Shown here piece after piece: positions 8,447 to 18,778 of a stretch of 39,940 nucleotides of DNA; positions within the stretch are counted from its first letter, which is position 1, and each line of letters opens with the position of its first letter. The DNA comes from Thauera phenolivorans (lineage in GTDB: Bacteria > Pseudomonadota > Gammaproteobacteria > Burkholderiales > Rhodocyclaceae). Under the pieces are notes generated by a model. That model was not told where the DNA came from. It saw only the letters and a program-made list of their open reading frames with translations, and ran no database searches. The position numbers and the translations under genes were made by a program. The stretch spans positions 278,391-318,330 of the forward strand of contig NZ_MBFM01000004.1 in NCBI RefSeq assembly GCF_001696715.1, read 5' to 3'.

Positions 8447-9325
8447 ATGAATCAGACCCAGCAAGCGGCCCCCGCGCCCGCCTCTTCCATCCCGAACGTC
8501 GTCTCGATCGCCGGCGTCGACCCGAGCGGCGGTGCCGGCGTGTTCGCCGACCTCAAGACCTTCTCCGCGCTCGGCGCCTATGGCTGCGGCGTCGTCGCCG
8601 CACTCACCGCGCAGAACACCCAGGGTGTCACCGGCGTGCACGTGCCGCCCACCGACTTCCTGCGCCTGCAGATCGACACCCTGTACGCCGACGTGCGCCT
8701 GCACGCGACCAAGATCGGCATGCTCGGCAGCGCCGAGGTCACCGCCACCGTGGCCGATCGACTCGCTCACTGGCAGGCGGAGAACATCGTGCTCGACCCG
8801 GTGATGGTCGCCAAGAGCGGCGACAGCCTGCTCGCGAAGAGCGCGATCGCGATGATGCGCGACGCGCTGTTCCCGCAGGCCTTCCTGATCACGCCCAACC
8901 TGCCCGAGGCCGGCGTGCTGCTCGAGCAGCGCGCGCCCGAGACGGTCAAGGAGATGTACCGCGCCGCCGAGCGCCTGCGCGAGTTGCTGCCGACATCGAG
9001 CGCACGCTGGGTGCTGCTCAAGGGCGGCCACCTGCCCGGCAACGAGCTGGTCGACCTGCTGTTCGATGGCGACCGCATGGTCGAGCTGCCGGCGCCGCGC
9101 ATCGAGACGAAGAACACCCACGGCACCGGATGCACGCTGAGTTCGGCAATTGCCGCCCTGCTGCCCCAGCATGCCGGCCTGCGCCCGGTCGAGGCTGCGG
9201 TGCGCCAGGCCCGCCAGTGGCTGCTCGGCGCGATCGCCCATGCCGACGAGCTCGCCGTCGGCAGCGGGCACGGCCCGGTCCATCACTTTCATGCGCTCTG
9301 GCCCAGGCCGACCGGCCCGCGCTGA
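8447..9325 (+). CDS. thiD: Hydroxymethylpyrimidine/phosphomethylpyrimidine kinase
   Basis: ThiD phosphorylates HMP and then HMP-P to HMP-PP, the pyrimidine half of thiamine. This ribokinase-fold protein has the signatures SIAGVDPSGGAGVFADLKTFSALGAYG at the N-terminus, DPVMVAKSGDSLL in the middle, ITPNLPEAGVLL, and the catalytic anion-hole segment KNTHGTGCTLSSAIAA near the C-terminus. I prefer the ATG at 8447 (292 residues) over a GTG at 8441, because the GTG sits only 3 bp after the AGGGA ribosome site and overlaps the riboswitch P1 stem. It is the first gene after the TPP riboswitch, with thiC 84 bp downstream. Confidence 0.95.
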   Translation: MNQTQQAAPAPASSIPNVVSIAGVDPSGGAGVFADLKTFSALGAYGCGVVAALTAQNTQGVTGVHVPPTDFLRLQIDTLYADVRLHATKIGMLGSAEVTATVADRLAHWQAENIVLDPVMVAKSGDSLLAKSAIAMMRDALFPQAFLITPNLPEAGVLLEQRAPETVKEMYRAAERLRELLPTSSARWVLLKGGHLPGNELVDLLFDGDRMVELPAPRIETKNTHGTGCTLSSAIAALLPQHAGLRPVEAAVRQARQWLLGAIAHADELAVGSGHGPVHHFHALWPRPTGPR

Positions 9326-11326
<2,001 letters not shown>

Positions 11327-11369
11327 CGGCCGCGAGACTGCGGCCGGGCCTGCAGTGAGTGGAGCCCGG
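11327..11369 (+). terminator. Possible thiC terminator stem-loops
   Basis: Directly after the thiC stop are two GC-rich stems: CGGCCGC-gagact-GCGGCCG (11327-11346) and the overlapping CCGGGC...GCCCGG (11344-11369). They share bases, so they are alternatives. There is no T-run, so intrinsic termination is uncertain. Confidence 0.35.
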
Positions 11370-11402
11370 TCGCCGTCACCGCATTGTCGGCAGGGCGGGC
11401 TA

Positions 11403-11422
11403 TTAACCCGGCAATCAAATAG
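11403..11422 (+). repeat. IS630 left terminal inverted repeat
   Basis: Twenty bases identical to the complement of the right end. With the TA duplication and one matching outside base, the pairing extends to 23 bp (11400-11422 with 12488-12510). Confidence 0.95.
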
Positions 11423-11426
11423 GTTT

Positions 11427-11435
11427 TGATATAAT
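11427..11435 (+). promoter_or_regulatory. Extended -10 promoter of the transposase
   Basis: TGATATAAT matches the extended -10 consensus TGnTATAAT perfectly; there is no recognisable -35. The -10 ends 6 bp before the ATG at 11442, so the predicted transcript start falls on or next to the A of the start codon. No ribosome site precedes the ATG. Confidence 0.6.
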
Positions 11436-11441
11436 TCGGGT

Positions 11442-12482
11442 ATGGAAAAGATCGATGCCCGCAAGCTTCCGCCCGAAGCCCTGGAACACATTCGTCGCCA
11501 AGCATTTGTACTGCGCAAGCAAGGCTACTCATGGACGCACATCGCTGAAGTGTGTGGGGTTCATGTCGGTACCGTTTTGAAATGGGCGCGGCGCACCCAG
11601 GCTGACGACCTCGACGCCGTCATCAAGGGCGGGCAACGTGGTCGGCGCCATGGCTCGGGACGAACTTTGACGCTGGTTCAAGAGGAGCAACTGCGTTTGA
11701 AGATCATCGGCTCGAACCCCGCCCAACTGCAGCTCGAGTTTGCGCTGTGGAATCGTCGCGCGGTCATGCTCGCCATCAAGCAGCTCTTTGGCATCGACAT
11801 GCCCATTCGCACCGTCGGTGAGTACCTTCGGCGGTGGGGTTTCACGCCGCAGCGGCCGGTCAAGCGTGCGCTTGAGCAGGATCCGGCCCGGCTCAAGGCG
11901 TGGCTTGAGGACGAGTATCCGAAGATCGTTGCGCGCGCCAAGACTGAGGATGCCGAGATCTACTGGGGTGACGAGACCGCCATTCGCCAGGACTCGCACT
12001 GGGTGCGCGGCTACTCGATGGCGGGGCTGACGCCTGAGCTTCGACTGCCGGCCGGTCGCCATGGATCGACATCGATGATCTCGGCGATCACCAACCAAGG
12101 CTTGGTGCGCTTCTCGTTCTTCGAGGGCGCCATCGATGCGGAGCGCTTCATCGTGTTCTTGAAGGACCTGATTCAGGATGCGCAGCGTAAGGTGTTCCTG
12201 ATCGTCGACAACTTGCGCGTGCACCGCGCCAACCGTGTCCGCGAATGGGCTGCCGAAAACACCGAGAAGATCGAGCTGTTTTACCTGCCGCCGTACGCGC
12301 CGGAACTCAACCCCGACGAGTATCTGAACCGGGATCTGAAAACGACGATACGCTCCGGGCCGATTGCCAGGACCGCCGCCGCACTTCTCGAGAAGGCGCG
12401 TACGTGCATGGAACGCATCGCTACGATGCCGGATCGTGTGCGGTCGTATTTCAGCCATGAGTACGTTCGCTACGCTCAGTAA
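11442..12482 (+). CDS. IS630-family DDE transposase
   Basis: This 346-residue transposase cuts and pastes the element at TA sites. The N-terminal helix-turn-helix region (residues 15-50, YSWTHIAEVCGVHVGTVLKWAR) would bind the terminal repeats. The catalytic DDE triad is visible: Asp177 in IYWGDETA, Asp256 in FLIVDNLRVH and Glu293 in YAPELNPDEYLNRDLK. No frameshift or stop interrupts it and both ends of the element are intact, so it may be active. The start lacks a ribosome site and may be translated from a leaderless message. Confidence 0.95.
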   Translation: MEKIDARKLPPEALEHIRRQAFVLRKQGYSWTHIAEVCGVHVGTVLKWARRTQADDLDAVIKGGQRGRRHGSGRTLTLVQEEQLRLKIIGSNPAQLQLEFALWNRRAVMLAIKQLFGIDMPIRTVGEYLRRWGFTPQRPVKRALEQDPARLKAWLEDEYPKIVARAKTEDAEIYWGDETAIRQDSHWVRGYSMAGLTPELRLPAGRHGSTSMISAITNQGLVRFSFFEGAIDAERFIVFLKDLIQDAQRKVFLIVDNLRVHRANRVREWAAENTEKIELFYLPPYAPELNPDEYLNRDLKTTIRSGPIARTAAALLEKARTCMERIATMPDRVRSYFSHEYVRYAQ

Positions 12483-12487
12483 TTTAG

Positions 12488-12507
12488 CTATTTGATTGCC
12501 GGGTTAA
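12488..12507 (-). repeat. IS630 right terminal inverted repeat
   Basis: Exact complement of 11403-11422. It ends 5 bp after the transposase stop codon and is followed by the TA target duplicate. Confidence 0.95.
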
Positions 12508-12552
12508 TAGGATGGAACGGCAGCATCCACCCTGAGCGCAAGGAGTACCACC

Positions 12553-13650
12553 ATGCCCATGATGAAAGCCACCGTCTTCGTCGCCCCCGGCCGCATCGAA
12601 CTGGTCGACAAGCCGGTCCCCGAGATCGGCCCCAACGACGCCCTGCTCCGCATCACCACGACCACGATCTGCGGCACCGACGTCCATATCCTGAAGGGCG
12701 AGTATCCGGTCAAGCCGGGCCTGACGATCGGCCACGAGCCGGTCGGCGTGATCGAGAAGCTCGGCAGCGCGGTGCAGGGCTACGCCGAGGGCCAGCGCGT
12801 GATCGCCGGCGCGATCTGCCCCAACTTCAACTCCTACGCCGCGCAGGACGGCGCGCCCTCGCAGGACGGCAGCTACCTCATCCCCTCCGGCCAGTGCGGC
12901 GCCCACGGCTACAAGGCCACCGCCGGCTGGCGCTTCGGCAACCTGATCGACGGCACGCAGGCCGAATACGTGCGGGTGCCCGACGCCCAGGCCAACCTCG
13001 CCCCCATCCCCGACGGCCTCAGCGACGAGCAGGTCCTGATGTGCCCGGACATCATGTCGACCGGCTTCAAGGGCGCGGAGAACGCCAACATCCGCCTCGG
13101 CGACACCGTGGCGGTGTTCGCCCAGGGTCCGATCGGCCTGTGCGCCACCGCCGGCGCGCGACTGATGGGGGCGACCACGGTGATCGCGGTCGATGGCAAC
13201 CCGCACCGCCTCGGCATCTCGAAGGTGATGGGCGCGGACGTCACGCTGAATTTCCACGACTGCGACGTCGTCGAGGAAATCATGAAGCTCACCCGCGGCC
13301 GCGGCGTCGATTCCGCGATCGAGGCACTCGGCACGCAGGGCACCTTCGAGTCGGCGCTGCGCGTCCTGAAGCCCGGCGGCACGCTGTCCAGCCTCGGCGT
13401 GTATTCGTCCGACCTGACGATTCCGGTGTCGGCCTTCGCGGCCGGCCTCGGCGACCACCGCATCAACACCGCGCTCTGTCCGGGCGGCAAGGAACGCATG
13501 CGCCGGCTGATGAACGTGGTCGCATCCAAACGGGTCGATCTCGGCGTGCTGGTCACCCATACCTACAAGCTCGACGACATCGTCGCCGCCTACGAGCTGT
13601 TCGCCAACCAGCGCGACGGCGTGCTGAAGGTCGCGATCAAGCCGTCCTGA
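12553..13650 (+). CDS. Zinc-dependent secondary alcohol dehydrogenase (probable isopropanol dehydrogenase)
   Basis: A 365-residue medium-chain dehydrogenase. Catalytic zinc ligands are Cys40 (CGTD), His61-Glu62 (GHEP) and Asp166 (CPDIMSTGFKGAE); the Asp, and the lack of the four-cysteine structural-zinc lobe, are typical of the tetrameric secondary-alcohol group that includes clostridial/Thermoanaerobacter isopropanol dehydrogenases. The segment ALCPGGKERMRRLMNVV also matches that group. The Rossmann fold reads AQGPIGL then VIAVDGNPHRL; Asp214 at the end of strand 2 favours NAD+ over NADP+. An AGGAG site lies 7 bp before the ATG. Beside acetone carboxylase, the likely job is isopropanol to acetone; the direction and substrate are inferred. 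The IS630 element sits directly upstream and may have replaced its promoter. Confidence 0.88.
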   Translation: MPMMKATVFVAPGRIELVDKPVPEIGPNDALLRITTTTICGTDVHILKGEYPVKPGLTIGHEPVGVIEKLGSAVQGYAEGQRVIAGAICPNFNSYAAQDGAPSQDGSYLIPSGQCGAHGYKATAGWRFGNLIDGTQAEYVRVPDAQANLAPIPDGLSDEQVLMCPDIMSTGFKGAENANIRLGDTVAVFAQGPIGLCATAGARLMGATTVIAVDGNPHRLGISKVMGADVTLNFHDCDVVEEIMKLTRGRGVDSAIEALGTQGTFESALRVLKPGGTLSSLGVYSSDLTIPVSAFAAGLGDHRINTALCPGGKERMRRLMNVVASKRVDLGVLVTHTYKLDDIVAAYELFANQRDGVLKVAIKPS

Positions 13651-13680
13651 GGCGCGGGCGGACGCATCGTCACGGGGGGC

Positions 13681-13702
13681 GGGCGGCTTCGCGCCACCGC
13701 CC
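13681..13702. terminator. Possible bidirectional terminator between adh and acxR
   Basis: GGGCGG-cttcgcgcca-CCGCCC stem in the 64-bp gap between two converging genes. There is no T-run on either side, so the assignment rests mostly on position. Confidence 0.3.
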
Positions 13703-13714
13703 TCGCGCCACCTG

Positions 13715-15748
<2,034 letters not shown>

Positions 15749-15917
15749 CTGTCTCCTCCTCGCGGAAACGCGAGGCGGCGGGTCGCTTCACGCGACCGGA
15801 GGGTCGGAGCTCTTGTCGATTCTGCCGCCTCGGCTTCGGTGTCCTGCCTTCGGTGTCGTCGGTCGACGACCCGTCGAGCCGCAGCGCCACCGCGGGGACG
15901 GTGGCGCTGCGGCTCGT
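15749..15917 (-). other. Structured acxR 5' leader with four stem-loops
   Basis: From the predicted start near 15917 the leader is about 170 nt. In transcript order it contains a perfect 17-bp stem with 6-nt loop (15915-15876), a 6-bp stem GTCGTC-n4-GACGAC (15870-15855), GGTCGC-n5-GCGACC (15797-15781) and CTCGCG-n4-CGCGAG (15774-15759). The last runs into the GGAGGAG ribosome site. A 10-bp direct repeat CTTCGGTGTC (15834 and 15848, plus strand) lies between. No coding sequence is supported here, and it does not match any riboswitch family I know. Confidence 0.55.
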
Positions 15918-15927
15918 CCTGAAGCAT

Positions 15928-15943
15928 AGCAAACTCGATGCCA
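15928..15943 (-). promoter_or_regulatory. Sigma-54 (-24/-12) promoter of acxR
   Basis: On the minus strand the sequence reads TGGCATCGAGTTTGCT, preceded by C. It matches YTGGCACG-N4-TTGCW at the GG (-25/-24) and GC (-13/-12), with the required 10 bases between. The predicted start is near 15917. A CCAGAC-GTT-GTCTGG dyad (15941-15955) overlaps the -24 end. Confidence 0.7.
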
Positions 15944-16070
15944 GACGTTGTCTGGACGCAAGGACTTCGTTCGCACCACGGCGCAGCACGGGACGATCCG
16001 CCCATGCCGTGCCGCTTGCGCAGCTTGAGGGCACTCGAACCGGTGGCGGAAGGCGACATTCGAACGGCGC

Positions 16071-16124
16071 CCGGACGTCCGGAAACCGGACGCTCGCCGG
16101 ACGCAGACGTTCGAAATCCGGACG
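16071..16124. promoter_or_regulatory. Candidate AcxR enhancer sites upstream of acxR
   Basis: Two 17-bp dyads of the form CGTYCGRAAWYCGRACG. Site 1 (16076-16092) is a perfect inverted repeat CGTCCGG-AAA-CCGGACG; site 2 (16108-16124) reads CGTTCGA-AAT-CCGGACG. Their centres are 32 bp apart, close to three helical turns, at about -167 and -199 from the predicted acxR start. Extra CCGGACG half-sites begin at 16071 and 16097. The same dyad occurs upstream of acxA. The array ends 2 bp from the stop codon of the synthetase gene, so the 378-bp gap 15749-16126 is filled by control sequence rather than a gene. Confidence 0.6.
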
Positions 16125-16126
16125 AC

Positions 16127-18127
16127 CTAGACACCCACCGTCACCGACTCCCTGCAGGCGCGAATCGCATCGATCGCCGCCGGATCCTCGAGCGAGCTGA
16201 GGTCGCCGAGCGGCTCACCGAGATAGGCCGCACGCACCAGGCGGCGCAGGATCTTGCCGTTGCGCGTGCGCGGCAGCGCGGCCGCCCGATGCACCCTGGA
16301 TGGCGCCAGCGGTTTGCCGAGGCAGGCGGCGAGGTGGTGGCGCAGCGCCCGCTCGCTTTCCGCCCAGGCGTCGGCCGACGGCGTGCCCGACGCCGTGGTC
16401 ACGAAGCAGACTGCCGTCTCGCCCTTCACCGCGTCGGGCACGCCGATCGCCACCGCTTCCCTGACCAGCGGGTGACCGACCAGGGCCGATTCGTACTCGG
16501 CCGGACCGACGCGCTTGCCTGCGACCTTGAGCGTGTCGTCGCTGCGACCCTGGATGAACCAGTGGCCGTCGTCGTCGAGCCGGGCCCAGTCTCCATGCAC
16601 CCAGACGCCCGGCAGGCGCGACCAGTAGGCGTCCAGGTAGCGCGCCTCGTCCTGCCAGAAGCCGGCCGCCATGCCCGGCCACGGCGCACGCAGTACGAGC
16701 TCACCCACCTCTGCCGCGGCGCTCACCGCAGGCGCCCCCGCAGCGTGCAGGCTCTGCCCACCCGCGTCGACCACGTCGGCCACCATGCCGGGGATCGGCC
16801 CGGCGAAACCACACGGCTTCTGCGGCAGGCCCGGGAAGCAGGCGAGGATGCCGCCGCCGATCTCGGTGCCACCCGAGTAATTGATGATCGGCCGGCGGCC
16901 TTCGCCGACGCGCTCGAACAGCCAGCGCCAGGGCGCCTCGTTCCACGGCTCGCCGGTGGAGCCGAACACGCGCAGGCTGGCGAGCGCCCCGGGGCCAGGC
17001 AGGGCCGCCTCGCCCTCGGCCATCAGCAGCCGGGCCAGCGTTGGCGCCAGGCCGAGGTGGGTCAGGCGATGCCGCTCGATGAGCTGCCACAGGCGGTCCG
17101 GCCGCGGATGGTCGGGCGTGCCCTCGAACAGCATCAGGCTCGCGCCGCGCAGCAGCCCGCCGAACACCAGCCATGGCCCCATCATCCAGCCCATGTCGGT
17201 GATCCAGCCGATGCGGTCGCCCGCCTTCACGTCGAAGGCCATCAGCATGTCCTGGGCGGCCTTCAGGGTGAAGCCGCCATGAGTATGAACCACGCCCTTC
17301 GGCCGCCCGGTGGTGCCAGAGGTGTACAGGATCATCAGCGGCACATCGGCGGCGTGGGGCGCGGCGCCCGCCTGCGGCGCGCTGGCGTCGATCAGGTCGC
17401 GGTAGCCGGTCTCGCGCCAGCGCCGCGAGCCGGACAGCGCCGGGCGCGCATCCCCCGGGCGGGCGACGACCACCAGGTCGGCGAGCGCGGGGCTGGTCTC
17501 GGCGGCCCGGCGCGCCTCGATCAGCATGTCGAGCCGCCGCCCGCGCCGCAGGCAGGCGTCGGCGCACACCAGCACCTTGGCGCCGCTGTCGCGCAGCCGG
17601 GTCGCCACCGCGTCCGCCCCGTAGCCGGAGAACATCGGCACGGCGATCGCGCCGAGGCGGGCACAGGCCAGCAGCACGATTGCCGCCTCGGGCACCATCG
17701 GCAGATAGATCGCGACGCGGTCGCCGCGCGCGACGCCGAGGCTGGCAAGGCCCGCCGCCAGGCGCCGCGCCTCGTCGTCGAGTTCCGCGTAGCCGTGCTG
17801 GCGCACGCTGCCGTCATCGCCCTCCCACAGCAATGCGGGGCGATCCGGGTCCTCGCGCGCGATGCGGCCGACGAGGTTGTCGTGCAGGTCGAGTTCGCCG
17901 CCGACGAACCAGTGCGCCCATGCCGGCCCGTCGCTCAGGTCGAGTACGCGTTCGTAGGGCCGCGTCCAGCGCAGGCCGAGCGTCTCCGCCACTTCGGCCC
18001 AGAAGCGCGCCGGCGCGGTCGCGGCACCGGCATGCAGCCCGGCGAGGTCGACATAGCCGTAGCGCCGGATGAAACACGCAAGCCCGGTATCCTCGAAGCG
18101 GATGCCGCTGCCAATACAGGTTTCCAT
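16127..18127 (-). CDS. AMP-forming acyl-CoA synthetase, probable acetoacetate-CoA ligase
   Basis: A 666-residue adenylate-forming enzyme of the acetyl/propionyl/acetoacetyl-CoA synthetase group. It has the N-terminal ACAS segment (ARFWAEVAETLGLRWTRPYERVLD, near residues 40-65), the P-loop motif LYTSGTTGRPKGVVHTHGG near 295, the GSTGEPWNEAPW and NYSGGTEIGGG segments, the hinge HGDWARLDDDGHWFIQGRSDDTLKVAGKRVGPAEYES, and the C-terminal catalytic lysine in RTRNGKILRR. Start chosen at the ATG 18127 behind GGAAGGGG; a further ATG at 18166 is less likely. It is the last gene of the acx operon, so acetoacetate made by the carboxylase is the natural substrate; sequence alone cannot separate this from acetate or propionate. 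Thiolase is not in the window. Confidence 0.82.
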   Translation of the reverse strand: METCIGSGIRFEDTGLACFIRRYGYVDLAGLHAGAATAPARFWAEVAETLGLRWTRPYERVLDLSDGPAWAHWFVGGELDLHDNLVGRIAREDPDRPALLWEGDDGSVRQHGYAELDDEARRLAAGLASLGVARGDRVAIYLPMVPEAAIVLLACARLGAIAVPMFSGYGADAVATRLRDSGAKVLVCADACLRRGRRLDMLIEARRAAETSPALADLVVVARPGDARPALSGSRRWRETGYRDLIDASAPQAGAAPHAADVPLMILYTSGTTGRPKGVVHTHGGFTLKAAQDMLMAFDVKAGDRIGWITDMGWMMGPWLVFGGLLRGASLMLFEGTPDHPRPDRLWQLIERHRLTHLGLAPTLARLLMAEGEAALPGPGALASLRVFGSTGEPWNEAPWRWLFERVGEGRRPIINYSGGTEIGGGILACFPGLPQKPCGFAGPIPGMVADVVDAGGQSLHAAGAPAVSAAAEVGELVLRAPWPGMAAGFWQDEARYLDAYWSRLPGVWVHGDWARLDDDGHWFIQGRSDDTLKVAGKRVGPAEYESALVGHPLVREAVAIGVPDAVKGETAVCFVTTASGTPSADAWAESERALRHHLAACLGKPLAPSRVHRAAALPRTRNGKILRRLVRAAYLGEPLGDLSSLEDPAAIDAIRACRESVTVGV

Positions 18128-18196
18128 GCTGTCCCCTTCCTCCCGGTCGAGTGCGGCACGGCGCACGCTCGCGCCCGCCGTGCCGCCGCACTGGCC

Positions 18197-18703
18197 TCAG
18201 TCGGCGCGTTCCGGCACCGGCAGGCCGACCCATTCTTCGTAGAAGGCCCCGATGTCCGGCTCGAAGTCGTGGATCACCGGATACCAGGGGGTGGGCGCCT
18301 CCACGTCGTGCATCGTGCCGCAGGTCGGGCAGTAGTACTCGCGATAGACCTGCCAGCTGGTGTCGGGCGCCATCAGCTTCGGGTACACCTCGGTCATCGC
18401 CTCCTCGGTGTCGCGCACGTACACGACGGCGTTGAGCTTCCAGTTCTCGCGATAGTCGCCGAACTCGTGGCCGCAGTCGCATTTGGTGACCCACTGCTTC
18501 GTCTTCGCCGACTGCGCGATGTAAAGGTGCGGGCCGAGCGGCAGCACGATGCGATCGGGCCAGCTCACCTTCTTCTGCAGGGTCTCGACGTACAGCGCGA
18601 AGCGCTCGTTGTCCTTCGGCATCGACAGCATGCGCATCGTGGTTTCCCAGTCGAGGCGGCCCTCGACCAGCTTGCTGACCTGTTCCTTGGTGTAGGTCGT
18701 CAT
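18197..18703 (-). CDS. acxC: Acetone carboxylase gamma subunit
   Basis: The 168-residue gamma subunit completes the (alpha-beta-gamma)2 acetone carboxylase. Its length equals that of the Xanthobacter protein as I recall it. Two cysteine pairs, Cys75-x-Cys77 (CDCGHEF) and Cys125-x2-Cys128 (YCPTCGT), form a probable zinc-binding site. Other typical segments are YTKEQVSKLVEGRLDWETT and PDTSWQVYREYYCP. A GAGGAGA ribosome site precedes the ATG. It lies 75 bp after acxB, with a strong hairpin in between, and 69 bp before the synthetase gene. The short gamma with paired cysteines argues for acetone rather than acetophenone carboxylase. Confidence 0.95.
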   Translation of the reverse strand: MTTYTKEQVSKLVEGRLDWETTMRMLSMPKDNERFALYVETLQKKVSWPDRIVLPLGPHLYIAQSAKTKQWVTKCDCGHEFGDYRENWKLNAVVYVRDTEEAMTEVYPKLMAPDTSWQVYREYYCPTCGTMHDVEAPTPWYPVIHDFEPDIGAFYEEWVGLPVPERAD

Positions 18704-18727
18704 GATTCGTCTCCTCTCGATCTTCAG

Positions 18728-18750
18728 GCCGCCGCCCGGCGGGCGGCGGC
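18728..18750 (-). other. Intercistronic hairpin between acxB and acxC
   Basis: Perfect 10-bp GC stem GCCGCCGCCC-ggc-GGGCGGCGGC in the 75-bp acxB-acxC gap. It lacks a following T-run on the minus strand, so it is more likely an RNA-stability or partial-attenuation element than a full terminator. Confidence 0.5.
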
Positions 18751-18778
18751 GTTCGTCTTCATGGCGCGGTGCGCCGGC

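Larger units (their letters stand above)
11403..12507 (+). mobile_element. Complete IS630-family insertion sequence (1105 bp)
   Basis: The element is bounded by perfect inverted repeats. The left end TTAACCCGGCAATCAAATAG (11403-11422) is the exact complement of the right end at 12488-12507, and each is flanked by TA (11401-11402 and 12508-12509), the target duplication expected for IS630/mariner-type elements. It holds one intact transposase gene. Its lower GC and different codon choice contrast with the flanking genes and suggest recent arrival. It sits between thiC and the alcohol dehydrogenase gene, 43 bp before the latter's ATG. Confidence 0.95.

Noticed and set aside
11442-12482. A pseudogene transposase
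   Set aside because: The frame is continuous, the DDE residues are present and the terminal repeats match perfectly, so it looks intact.
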